Of a stretch of 64,000 bases of DNA, positions 1 through 9,807 are shown in pieces. Source of the stretch: Anthostomella pinea (lineage: Eukaryota > Ascomycota > Sordariomycetes > Xylariales > Xylariaceae); assembly GCA_963556695.1 (NCBI GenBank), contig CAUWAG010000003.1, positions 8,370,001 through 8,434,000 on the forward strand, given 5' to 3'. The translations under genes were made by a program, and so were the position numbers. The notes under the pieces are model-generated. The model did no database searches, was not told the origin of the DNA, and saw only the letters and a program-made list of their open reading frames with translations. Positions within the stretch are counted from its first letter, which is position 1. Each line of letters opens with the position of its first letter.

Positions 1-587
1 TTTGATGGTGCGCAAGTGTACCTACCTCAGCTGACATTTACTTTTTCTGGCTGGTGTTTATTTTCGGCCCAATGGCCCAGCAATGGCCTTAAGTGGGGTG
101 CAGCAAGGCTTGGCCGGCCCAGGTGTCCGGGTATCGATGTTGAAAGTTGAAACGCGACGGTTACCAGTCTTGGCACCAACGTCCAAAAGCACGGAGACAG
201 TGTCCCTTCTTCACTTGGGGTTTGCAGTTTCGCCCTGTTCTCTGCTTGCATTTTTCAAGCTCAACGTCCCGATAGGCTGAATACATCCATTGGAGACATT
301 TCAGAGATTTGCTATTCAGTGTTTTCAAGAAAGCTCCTGTGAGTCCATCAGCACCCTGATATGCACCCCCCACTTCAGGGAGCTTCACACTGACATGCCA
401 ATTACGCAGGATCTCAGTGACCACCAAACCGTCCCTTGATTGGTACACGTAACTGTCATCTATAGTGAGGCATTATTTACTATTATATGGCGTGAAGCCG
501 CTGTGACCACTGCTGAGGGGACTACTATTCGAGCTGTCTGCCACCTGACCTTGTCACGCAACACGACTACAGACTGCAGACTTCATC
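1..587. other. intergenic / upstream region of the TRP channel gene
   Basis: No recognisable gene. A minus-strand frame is open from about 475 to 161 and contains a Lys/Cys-rich C-terminal half with five Cys and several Trp, but it has no ATG at a sensible place and opens just after a possible acceptor (TATAG). It could be the last exon of an unseen small gene or chance. The plus strand before 588 presumably holds the promoter and leader of the channel gene. Confidence 0.3.
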
Positions 588-3229
588 ATGTCAGACCGGC
601 GGAGGAGGGCGATCCGTGTCCAGTCGCCCGAGCGCCGTCCACTCCTGAGCCGTGCTGTCTTCAGCCACCCCAATGGGGAAGAGCCATTCTTCAGTTGCGG
701 TCCGAACGCGCATGCCCACCTGCCAGTCTACACGAATATCCATAGGATAAGAAGGGACGTCATCAGCATAGTCGAAGATTACCTCACCTTCGAGCAGCTG
801 AGAGACCTGCGCCTGAACATATCCGTCGTCCGCCCACTGGTCGACAAGCTTTATGAGCAAGATGATATCTCCATAGGTACGTGTTTGCCCTTCTTCAGAC
901 GTCAAACGATGGTGTCATGGCTGTGCTACCGATGTCACCATACTGAACCATCGTCAAGCTAACGAGTGACCGCCGCCCAGTCTATTGTTTGCTCGTAAAC
1001 CGTTCTCGGTTCTTACACGAGCAGGAGCACATGACGAACAGGCAAAACGTTCATTTCACGCGAGCAACCCTGTGTGAGGTGGTAGCGACTCGTATCTTGC
1101 GACGCTTTGGTGAAGACAACCCGGGCTCTGAAGGTCTGCTTCTCCTGGCAAACATACTTGTTGCTGGTTTCGAACCCTTTCAGAACGCACCCGAGGAGAC
1201 CCGACGCGAAGCTTCTCTCGGGGCTGCATGGAGTTATCACAGGACTCTGCCTGCCCTCGAGGTAGCTATCTTGAGCGGCAGTAAATACTTCCTAAGCTCC
1301 ACACACTGCCAGAAAGTGTAAGACAGTCCTCTCTACTCTGTCTCTTGATGGCTCCTCGGCTCATACGAGACAGTATCGACGCAATCTATGTCGGCCAGGT
1401 CATATACACCCCATCAACTTTCCTCGATATGATCCCGGATCGCTACAAGCAGAAACCCATCTCGCTGTATCAACCACAGAACGAACCTTTCCTCAATCAA
1501 TATCGTTTGATTGTACCACGAACTAGGACTGCACTGGAGATCGTCCAGTTCATTACTCTGCTGTGCTTGTATTTGTTATTCATGCTGGAACGTAATCCGG
1601 AATATCTGAGTATCCTCGAGATACTATTTGCGGTCTATGCCTTTGGCTGGGTCCTCGACCAGTTCGCGACCATACTTGAGCATGGATGGTGAGTATGCGG
1701 CTGTCTACACTTATAACTCTTCACTGACAAACTCAGGGCGGTATATACGCAGAACTTATGGTCGTTCTTGGATGTCATGTTCGCGATTGTATACTGGACC
1801 TACCTCATTCTGCGTATCCATGGCTGGAGAATCGGTCAATTAGAGCCAGGCCAGCAAGCGTTAGACGTCCTCGCTATGGGTGCACCAGTACTCGTTCCCC
1901 GGTTAGCGTTCAACTTGCTCTCTGACAACCTGGTTTTCCTCTCTTTGCGGTCAATGGTGGCGGATTTCATACTACTGACGTTCCTGGCGGCCTGGTAAGT
2001 AGCCCGCGAGACTCCCAGTATCGGCCTCCTCTCCCCACTGGGGTCAGCAAGCACAAGTGGTGGGATGGTACTGATGGTTCACAGGTGCTTTTGCGGCTTC
2101 CTGCTCTCTATGGTCTGGCTGGCAGAAGGTCGTCATGATCTCGTGTAAGCCATTCAACCCTGTACCGTCGGTCCATACTAACAACTCGAAGCACCATCAG
2201 TAAATGGATGTTATGGATCTGGTTTGGCTTAGACGGCACTGGGGTCTCGAAATCGGTACGTATGCTATTCAAGAAACCTACGAACGTCCAGTCCACTAAC
2301 ACCGTCCCGCTGTTCAGACGGACTTCCATTGGCTTTTGGGCCCGATCTTGATGATCGCATTCGCCTTCCTCGGCAATACGCTGTTCTTGACCATCCTGGT
2401 TTCGATGCTCTCAAACACGTTTAGTACCATTGTCTCCAACGCAACCGCCGAAATCCAGTTCCGCAAAGCTGTCCGGACCCTCGAAGGAGTCAAAAGCGAT
2501 GCGATCTTCGCCTACCAACCTCCTTTCAACATAATCGCACTATTTGTTCTCGTCCCCATGAAATTCCTAGTGAGTCCGCGTTGGTTCCACAAGATCCACG
2601 TAGCGACTGTGCGGACTATCAACCTGCCGGTCCTACTCCTGATCGCCATTATCGAGAGGCGGATCCTATGGTCTTCTCCAGAGTACGCAGAAGACCCAGC
2701 GGAGCAGCTGCCCAGGAAACGCCGCAGCAGGGGATGGTTCTGGGAGAAGTGGAGGATCACAACGCACGGAGATATCCACGCCGTATTCGAGATTGCGCCC
2801 CCGGATTCGGTCGAGGAAGACATCGCCGTCGACGACGAGATGACCCACCATATGATCCGGAGACAGTTCGCCCGGCAGCAGAGCTCCGCGCATGTGGAAC
2901 AGCGGCCCAAGAAGAACGACGAGCGGCCCAGGAAGAACGACGACAACGCGAGCACGGAGCCCTCCATCAAGACTCCCAGCCGCAGAGACTCGATAGCTCC
3001 GTTTGGTATGCTGACGGAGCAGGTACGCAACATTATGAGCGAATCAGGCGAGGTGGAGGACTTGACGGCTCGGCTGGGTACCTTGGAGCGCACAACTTCT
3101 AGAATCGAGGAAATGGTGACGAGGATGTGCGGTGATGACAAGGACGGTGAATCACTCGGGGCTGAAGAAGAGAGAGCCAGCGAGGTTGATGCTGTTACGG
3201 ATGAACTAGACGCTGGTGCATCTATGTGA
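588..3229 (+). CDS. yvc1: TRP-type vacuolar cation channel (Yvc1-like)
   Basis: Predicted 744-residue channel of the fungal TRPY/Yvc1 family, which in yeast releases Ca2+ from the vacuole on osmotic or mechanical stimulation. Seven exons join in frame: 588-876, 981-1317, 1374-1688, 1737-1994, 2085-2144, 2192-2255 and 2318-3229. Every junction has a GT donor and AG acceptor and rebuilds the codon cleanly. The first ~240 residues are cytosolic. Hydrophobic segments lie near residues 262-281, 293-314, 322-342, 355-372 and 378-410, and the conserved WFGLDGTG stretch precedes the last segment pair (about 442-476), which would form the pore exit. The C-terminal tail is charged, with a short duplicated Arg-Pro-Lys-Lys-Asn-Asp unit at 2895-2943 and a probable coiled coil near 3050-3120. 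The yeast protein is 675 residues, so length fits. The start is the first ATG of the frame. Family assignment is firm; ion selectivity is inferred from relatives. Confidence 0.9.
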
Positions 3230-4091
3230 TCAGGGGCTCGGTCTCCGCTCTGAAGCTGGAATCCAATTGTATCTGGGAACTTTCATTGTGACATTGTCTA
3301 GTGGGGATACAACACCAAGGGTGGTATGCAACTAGAATGAATACTGGTATGATAATCAGTCGGAGTTGGCAACTGGTCAAGACTCCTGGTTCGTTCGTTA
3401 GCACACAAAATAGATAGATACCAGGAGTCCGATGCTCTGATTTCTGTCAAACTCAATTATTTTCACTTAGCAGATTATCACAGGTTAACCACCATGCTCA
3501 AACGATGGATTGATAACGCGAATCGAGGTATGCAATCTGTTCGTCCCATGATTGGCGGTGTGCATGGCCATTGGAGTGAGTGCCTTGCCCCGTGACTCAT
3601 TATCTCGTCACCATGGCATTCAAGCAAACAAACGCAAACACCCTACATGTAGAGCAAAGGCCTGATGACCCGAGCCACAACTCAGGCTTCGAGTCATTGG
3701 AAATCCCGTGGTGCGTCTATTTGGCACAGCATTGCACTCATCAAACCCCACAAAGCAAGCAGGTCGGAATGGGGTCAGTTCCTTCCTGCTCTTCACTTCC
3801 TACCTCCCTCCTCAGACCGCCATGACCGCAATCTACAACATAATTACCTTTTAAAACAACTGCTCGCCAATCCCATACCAGAGCCACCGTGGACGCGGCA
3901 ACAACACACTATCCTGAAAAACCCTGCACAAGAACGAAACATCACCGCAAATTCAATCCCGCTTCGCCAACCACAACATCTTCTTCCCAGACAACAATCG
4001 CACACACAGACGCCAGCCAGCCGGCTATACCGATTTTACAGATACACGACAGAGAAACCAACCCAACCCAACCCAACCCAAACCAAGGCCA
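3230..4091. other. intergenic region
   Basis: No supported gene. The downstream half (from about 3600) is C/A-rich, has open but featureless frames and looks like the promoter and 5' leader of the next small gene. It contains the ACCCA repeat listed separately. Confidence 0.4.
4061..4080. repeat. ACCCA pentanucleotide repeat
   Basis: Four perfect ACCCA copies, flanked by imperfect AACCA units (about 4056-4086). They lie just before the ATG at 4092, in the probable leader. They are not the fungal telomere unit (CCCTAA). Confidence 0.9.
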
Positions 4092-4499
4092 ATGTGCACA
4101 ACGGACCACTACCGCAGCCGCGCCTGCGGCCACCACTGGCTCGCCATAGCGCGCCCGTGCTACCCGGGGTCCGGGTTCCGGTTCTGCAGAACATTCGGCG
4201 ACGGCCACGCGCGCGAGCCTTCAAACTCATCGGACGGCCACCCGTTCCGCGTCGACGGGCTGTGTCCCGCGTGCGACGAGCGCGAGCTGCGGCGCGGTCC
4301 AGGCCGGTTTGTTGGGGGTGGCGGTTACGGTTATGGTTATGGCGGGTTTGTTGGTGGATATGGGGGTGGCGGTTATGGCTATGGTTATGGTGGTTATGAT
4401 CGCAACCTCGTGCGCATGGTCGTCGATATCCGTGACCGTCGGCGCTGGGGGACCGGGCCCAGTCGGTGTGATCCGGGGGTGGAGTGTTGTATTATGTGA
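4092..4499 (+). CDS. small Cys- and Gly/Tyr-rich hypothetical protein
   Basis: Uninterrupted 135-residue frame with an ATG start. I do not recognise the family. The N-terminal half has spaced Cys and His (CGHHW, a later PC, then CPACDE near residue 60), a spacing that could bind metal. The middle is a low-complexity run of GYGYGG-type repeats (about residues 76-101). The C-terminus is basic and ends with a CC pair. There is no signal peptide or membrane segment. Small proteins with a paired-Cys head and a glycine-rich tail are common as unnamed proteins in Pezizomycotina, which favours a real gene. The Gly/Tyr run could also be a simple-sequence expansion, and only the N-terminal Cys pattern argues strongly for coding. 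Confidence 0.55.
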   Translation: MCTTDHYRSRACGHHWLAIARPCYPGSGFRFCRTFGDGHAREPSNSSDGHPFRVDGLCPACDERELRRGPGRFVGGGGYGYGYGGFVGGYGGGGYGYGYGGYDRNLVRMVVDIRDRRRWGTGPSRCDPGVECCIM

Positions 4500-5246
4500 G
4501 GGGAGAGGAGGCGAGGCGAGGGAAGGGAGTTTAGGGGGTTGGATGGGGGACAGAGGAGGGAGGCGTGAAGGGAACGGGAGCTGGCTGGCCTTTCTTTGCT
4601 GGGAACTTCGGTGCGGCGATGGGAGTCTTGGGGATACACGAACTTTTTGTCTCGGGGGGTACGTATGACGGTTTCGTTGGTGATGGTGGTGACGGAGGTG
4701 TTGTTGTTGTTGTTGTTGTTGAAGAAAGACAAGATGCTGCTTGGCGTGGGTGATTGCTAAGACTTTCGGCTAGGAGAGAGGAGAACCACTGCAATTTTCG
4801 TGGCGACAGACGACGAGCTACGACGAGTTTGAAATCAGTATTCTCGAGCAAGAGATGTGAGGCATGGGATAACCGGGTTCGGGATCGACTCGTCGAGCCA
4901 GGAGGACGACGAGAGGAGAGGCTCCGCGATGAAGGCGAAGAGGCCGACGATACCTGACGAGACAGTCAGGAACAGTGACGAGTCGAGTCTTTCCCACATA
5001 CCTCATGTAGCCTCCGTCAACAAGCACATGGTACCAAGTTTGTACGAAACGCACCTCAGCATCACGACATGCCTTCAAGTCCCTAGCACGTACTCCAGCG
5101 TATCACGTGCCCAAGCTTGTCGTGTTCTCAACCCAAGAGGCAAATTTTTACCATCATCAGACAAAGTCCTCTCACCATCGCCATCACCACCACCACCAAA
5201 ACCACCACATCAACAGTAGATGTCGTGACACCGCTAACCGCCCCCG
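4500..5246. other. intergenic region
   Basis: No gene seen. It includes a GTT trinucleotide repeat and, from about 5160, a C/A-rich tract immediately upstream of the methyltransferase ATG, probably its leader. Open frames here are low complexity, such as poly-Asn on the minus strand created by the GTT repeat. Confidence 0.45.
4699..4722. repeat. GTT trinucleotide microsatellite
   Basis: About seven perfect GTT units followed by GAA. It lies in non-coding DNA downstream of the Gly/Tyr-rich gene. Confidence 0.9.
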
Positions 5247-6080
5247 ATGCTGCCAACACCAGACACCTCGCACGTGGCCTACGAGCGCATCTACGAGCCG
5301 GCCGAGGACTCGTTCCTGCTCCTGGACACGCTCTCCTCCGCCAGCGAGACGGCCTTCCTGCAGAAGCGCTTCCTGCACTACCCATCCTCCTCCTCCTTCT
5401 CCTCCACAACGAACACCACCACCACATCATCAACCCCGCCACCACCGCTAGTAGTAGAGATCGGGCCCGGTTCCGGCGTAGTAATAGCCTTCGCCACCGC
5501 GCACGCGCAACCCATCTTCGGCACGCGCCATGTCCTCACAGCCGCCATCGACATCAATCTTCACGCGTGCCGCGCGACCGAGACAACGGTTATTAAGGCG
5601 TGCGCCGCGCACCCGTCCACGCACGGCCTCGGGTTCCTCGGCGCGCTGCAGGGGGACCTGACGACACCGCTCCGAAATGGCGCCGTCGATGTGCTGGTTT
5701 TTAACCCTCCTTATGTCCCTACGGCCGAGCTGCCGGAGATGAGGGGGGTGGAGGTGGAGGGAGGGATAGGCATGGGGATGGAGGGCGGAGGGGTGGAGGG
5801 GATGAAGACGACGTTTGAGGAGGACTCCCGCCTGCTGGCGCTGTCGTACGCGGGTGGGCGCGATGGCATGGAGACGACGGAGCGGCTGATCGCGAGCCTG
5901 CCGCGCGTGCTGTCCGCGCGGGGGTGCGCGTACGTGCTGCTGTGCGCGCAGAACAAGCCGGAGGAGGTCAAGGAGCGGATTCGCGGGTTCGGCGAGGGCT
6001 GGTGCGTCGAGACGGTGCGGGATAGCGGGAAGCAGGCCGGCTGGGAGAAATTGCAGATCATCAGGATCTGGAGGGAGTAA
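5247..6080 (+). CDS. MTQ2: eRF1 N5-glutamine methyltransferase (HemK/Mtq2 family)
   Basis: Single-exon 277-residue S-adenosylmethionine-dependent methyltransferase. Mtq2, with Trm112 in yeast, methylates the Gln of the GGQ motif of release factor eRF1. Visible landmarks are the N-terminal YEPAEDSFLLLD signature (about residues 16-27), the SAM-binding motif I VVEIGPGSG (69-77), an acidic motif II region (AAIDINLHAC) and the catalytic NPPY at 153-156, the hallmark of Gln/Asn methyltransferases. Two low-complexity insertions are odd: a Ser/Thr/Pro run at about 46-67 and a Gly/Met/Glu-rich run at about 169-184. Codon use is strongly GC-ending. The ATG at 5247 is the first of the frame and gives the conserved N-terminus. 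A possible AATAAA poly(A) signal follows at 6165. The next gene (Sm-D1) converges on it. Confidence 0.92.
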   Translation: MLPTPDTSHVAYERIYEPAEDSFLLLDTLSSASETAFLQKRFLHYPSSSSFSSTTNTTTTSSTPPPPLVVEIGPGSGVVIAFATAHAQPIFGTRHVLTAAIDINLHACRATETTVIKACAAHPSTHGLGFLGALQGDLTTPLRNGAVDVLVFNPPYVPTAELPEMRGVEVEGGIGMGMEGGGVEGMKTTFEEDSRLLALSYAGGRDGMETTERLIASLPRVLSARGCAYVLLCAQNKPEEVKERIRGFGEGWCVETVRDSGKQAGWEKLQIIRIWRE

Positions 6081-6164
6081 GGTAGCAGACGAGGAGGGAG
6101 GGTTTTGGGGAGGTCAGTGTATCTTGATCGGTTTTATTGTGAGCATGTTCTGTTATGACAGGAG

Positions 6165-6170
6165 AATAAA
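6165..6170 (+). terminator. AATAAA, possible poly(A) signal of MTQ2
   Basis: Perfect AATAAA 85 nt after the MTQ2 stop codon. Position fits a 3' end signal. Fungal poly(A) signals are loose, so this is inference. Confidence 0.4.
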
Positions 6171-6444
6171 CTTGAGGAAGCCATACCAGCTGCTGCTGTC
6201 GTTTCATCATGAGTTCTTTGGGTTTTTGTTCACTACCTAGCCTCTAACGCCGTGGGAAGGGAAACCTTTTGTCCCAACTTTCTTCCCGTACATCATAAGC
6301 AGTATGCCGAAGCCGCGCTGTGTGGTGGTCCCCTCACTCTTCCGCTTTCCTCGTGGAAAGACCCAGGTATAACACGGCCGACCTGATGCATTCAGTGACT
6401 GACTTGATCGTCCATCCTCTCGCAAGCATACTCCTCCCATCCAT

Positions 6445-7016
6445 CTACGGTCTGCCGCGTCCGAACCCACGGCCGCCACCGCGACCACGTCCACCGCCTC
6501 TGGGACCGCCCCTGCCGCGCGGACCTCCGCGGACGTTGCCCTTGTCCGCGACCTCCTTGCGCGCCTTGTTCTTGGGCTTCACCGAGTCGTCTATCAGGAG
6601 CGTGTCGAGGGGCAGCGAGTCGGGGAGGATGAAGTATCGGATCGTCGAGCCGCGGATGTTCATGGTGTCCAGGGAGAGCGGGTCCTGGCCGCGCGGCGTC
6701 ATCTTGACGGTGCGCAGGGCGGTGTTCATCTGCGGCGACACCGAGGTGATGGTGCCATGGACGATGGTGCCTGGCAAGCAATATGTCAGTCAGTATGCTG
6801 CGGCAGCGCAAGCAATGGGGATTAGGGGACCGCGGGTCGACGACTTACCATTCTTGAGCTCAATGGTCACCGTCTCGTTGGCGCATTTCATCAAGAATCT
6901 GGAGAGCAATCAATCAGCATCGGGGCCGTGGTGGGCGCAGCAGCCTTGGACGTGGAGGTTCAGCACGACTGTGTGCGGCATTCGGGGTGGGGAGTGGCTT
7001 ACCTGACGAGCTTCAT
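6445..7016 (-). CDS. SMD1: small nuclear ribonucleoprotein Sm-D1
   Basis: Predicted 129-residue core Sm protein of the spliceosomal snRNPs. Three exons on the minus strand join in frame: 7016-7003 (14 nt), 6898-6849 (50 nt) and 6770-6445. The join gives [20 protein letters not shown] and onward, an exact Sm-D1 N-terminus. The Sm1 motif is followed by [17 protein letters not shown] and the Sm2 region ([13 protein letters not shown]). The C-terminus is the typical RG-rich tail, starting around residue 98, whose arginines are dimethylated in relatives and bound by the SMN/PRMT5 system. Length matches the family (about 120-146). Very small first and second exons are easily missed by gene finders. 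The gene converges with MTQ2, 364 bp apart. Confidence 0.95.
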
Positions 7017-7570
7017 CTTGACGGGCGATGAAAGTTCTAGTTATGTGAAGGCGATCTCTTCTGTGGGCGTCGGGTTGTTTGTCTGAAAGCTCGAGGTCGC
7101 GTTCACCAAAATCCAGAAGCTCCAATATGAGGTAGGTTTTACCGTTTTCTGGCCCAGAAAATTGGGGGGCAGCCTGCCGCTACCACCAATCTCCAGACCG
7201 CTGCCAATGTAAACTTCCCGCAACAACGGTCACGTGACGGACCACCTTGGACGAGCGACAGCTTGCTTGTATGATTTGAATGTCTAAGTAGCCACCTTCG
7301 CATTTAGAATATTATGTTTGCTCCATGCGGCCGAATTAATTACTATATTGATGTTCCCGCATTCATCTGAAAGAGGATGTAGATCTTCTCTGCGGTAGGT
7401 TGTCATCAGGTATCATGCTCGTATTCCATACATAGTGGAATCGACGCCCAAAAACTATCATGCGGAGGAGGTATCTTTGTAACCGAACCAAGAAGCGCTA
7501 CAAATGCACTGATGAACATGTCCCAATGGAGCCCAATAGTACTTGTGTTGATTCCTCATCGAGGTCAGGT
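7017..7570. other. intergenic: Sm-D1 promoter side and PKR1 3' side
   Basis: No gene seen. About 7020-7250 should be the leader and promoter of Sm-D1 and about 7300-7570 the 3' flank of PKR1. Both genes are on the minus strand. Confidence 0.4.
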
Positions 7571-8035
7571 CTATTTCTCCTTCTCACTCTCCGACACTTT
7601 CTCCCACTCGTCTTCGGTGCTGACACTGGATTTGGTTCCCGACGAGGACTCGGCCCGCAGCTTCAAGTCTCCAGTTTGCTCCATGACTTCGACCTCCCTG
7701 CTCCCAGTTGTTGGCTTCCCTTTCGCGATGATCGTCTCGACCTCGGTCTCACTGTCTTCCGTCACCTGTCGGGACGCTCGTTGCTCGGCGCGGGCCTTAT
7801 CCCTTGCCTCGTTGTCCTGGGCAGCTTTCAACTCGGCCGCGAACCAGTTGATGGCCCACCAGAGCCCTGCCGACAGGAATGACAACACAACAAAGTGGAC
7901 GCTGTATGTCGCGAGAAGGAGGACGAAGAGGACGATCTGCAGACTGGCGAAGGTGACGTTGGTCGCAATCAGGAGACTCGGGGTTGGGCCAGGGGTGAAG
8001 ATGGACTCCCAGATCCGCTCGGCGAAGCCCGCCAT
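7571..8035 (-). CDS. PKR1: Pkr1-like ER membrane protein, V-ATPase assembly factor
   Basis: Intronless 154-residue protein. The N-terminus (MAGFAERIWESIFTPGPTP) and the two hydrophobic segments (about residues 20-42 and 45-66, the second holding LWWAINWF) match the fungal Pkr1 family. Yeast Pkr1 is an ER membrane protein needed with Vma12, Vma21 and Vma22 to assemble the V0 sector of the vacuolar ATPase. The C-terminal half is hydrophilic, rich in Glu, Lys and Ser, and probably faces the cytosol. Length is close to the yeast protein (122 residues) with a longer tail. The ATG chosen is the first of the frame and gives the conserved start. Confidence 0.9.
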   Translation of the reverse strand: MAGFAERIWESIFTPGPTPSLLIATNVTFASLQIVLFVLLLATYSVHFVVLSFLSAGLWWAINWFAAELKAAQDNEARDKARAEQRASRQVTEDSETEVETIIAKGKPTTGSREVEVMEQTGDLKLRAESSSGTKSSVSTEDEWEKVSESEKEK

Positions 8036-8276
8036 GATGTCGATGGTAGTGCGACGCTTGTAGTAACAATGCGACAGGTTATGTGTCGCGATGGGAGGGT
8101 ATGCGACAGCTGGGAGGTGCTTCCTGTGAGGGTTCTTGGTAAGCCGAGATGGTCGTCGGGGTATGACGTTGCGACGGTGGACGGACGAGGTTGGAGGACA
8201 GGAACAGACGACTCGATTTGCGGTCAGAGTGTTGTTGGGTTAGGCTGTAATCACCACCTAAGCCTTCCAATTCGGT

Positions 8277-8609
8277 TTAAAGAGCAGGCAAGCACAGAGA
8301 GCCCTGGAGAGCTGGGCGGATGATGTAGCCACGACGCGACCGAACAGGTTCGACGTTAATAAGAGCGGGGCAGAAGTCGGAGCTTCGAGACGCCTGAAAG
8401 CAACACAGGGCACAGGTACGGAATGTAGGGATGGCGGGCTCTGGGATGTCTGCGGTCGAGAATGATCCAGACCCCTTGGTTAAGGTAGTTATTAGTCTGG
8501 GCGGGTATGGCGTAAACAAGCACGAGGCACAAGGCACGGCCCGGTGATTCTTTACCTGACGGTCCAAGTTTACAAGTTCATCGAGACCTGAAAGGGGGCC
8601 GGCGGACAT
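8277..8609 (-). CDS. possible small ORF upstream of PKR1
   Basis: Open frame of 110 codons starting with ATG in a fair context (MSAGPLSGLDELVNLDRQ), directly followed by a good donor (GTAAAG). A branch-like ACTAATAACT and an acceptor lie about 90 nt later, and the frame stays open whether or not that segment is removed. I do not recognise the product. It could be a small gene, an upstream ORF or leader exon of PKR1 (240 nt downstream, same strand), or chance. No motif supports function. Confidence 0.25.
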   Translation of the reverse strand: MSAGPLSGLDELVNLDRQVKNHRAVPCASCLFTPYPPRLITTLTKGSGSFSTADIPEPAIPTFRTCALCCFQASRSSDFCPALINVEPVRSRRGYIIRPALQGSLCLPAL

Positions 8610-9807
8610 CGGGAGGGGTCAAGTCGCGTCTGCACTCGGGCAGAAAGAGGGGCACGCACCCCAGGCCCAGTGCCGCGCTGGCTTAAGGTAGGTAATATAG
8701 GTAGATAATAAAAGGAACAGCGATATCGAATGCAACCTTCAGAACTTCATTCGTGATAATGCCTACATGTATACAGGCTCGTCGACATGCATCAAAGGTG
8801 GGTGTACATCATAAGAAATGATCTTTACATGACGCTGTCGCGACACTCCAGTCTCCTCTGCAGCATTTCCACACGGCTGATCGCTCCCAACTTAGTCGTA
8901 CATTGTACAATACCTACGCTGGGAAAAGGGACGGCTACCAACAGAGAAGCCAAAGATATTCCCGAGTCGCGAGCTTGTTTTAGAAGACGACCTAACAAGT
9001 TCACTGTGTTAGCATGTTATTCTTTCGTCTGACTGGCAAAACATTGAACCAAGTTATTAGAGCAACGTCCTCGTCAACGTTTACTGGTCTGCGTTGGGGG
9101 ACCGACCCCAGAAAACCCCTATGAAACTAATCATAAAACGACGTGCTAATGACACGGGATATTTTAAGGTTCTGTGGACTCTTCCAGCCTTGGCCCTTCA
9201 GCGCCCTTCCATGCGCCGCAAAACAACCGGGTTGGTGGAAGGAACATGAAGCTGCATCAATATTAATCACTTCCTTATTTCCTCTACTCATTCTACCTTA
9301 ATGAGTACCTCATTGCAAACATGACAACTGCAACGTCAATACGATATACATGATTATAGTCATATGCTCAAGTCGGCGGCACACCTCGGTCATAGGGCAA
9401 TAGGTCTAGCCTGCCATCGAAGCTTTAACGTTACGTGCCGCGCGCAAATCATTGAAGTGGCTCGTGCGACAGCTTGATCTTGACCTGACCCTACAATCTT
9501 TCAGCATGCAGCAAACAAGTCAGAGCTGTAACTGACAACTGACATATCTACATACGGCCAACAAATATTTGCGAGCCCCAGTCCATACGCATCATACAAA
9601 ACATACATAAGTTCAGCAACTTCCAGGCCACGGAGCTCGGTAGTGTCACGTTCAGTGCTTTGATCACGTACCGGGCCATCTGCGCAAACGCCGCCTCCCC
9701 AAAGGCATCACGACCATACCCCTCAAGACGCTGCCTGGGTGCTCAGCATCTCAATCTCCCGACTCCAATCCACTGTCACAGACTCACGGTGCACGGTAAT
9801 ACTTTTG
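8610..9807. other. intergenic region
   Basis: About 1.2 kb without a supported gene. Composition is more AT-rich between 9050 and 9400. TAGGTA-type motifs occur near 8686-8706. Presumed upstream region of the F-box gene starting at 9808. Confidence 0.4.

Noticed and set aside
2512..3141. 209-codon minus-strand frame opposite the last exon of the TRP channel
   Set aside because: Antisense shadow of a GC-rich, charged C-terminal exon; no motif.
4056..4086. ACCCA repeat as an internal telomere remnant
   Set aside because: The unit is ACCCA, not CCCTAA/TTAGGG, and only four perfect copies exist.
4394..4732. Minus-strand frame with poly-Asn
   Set aside because: The Asn run comes from the GTT microsatellite; no conserved flank.
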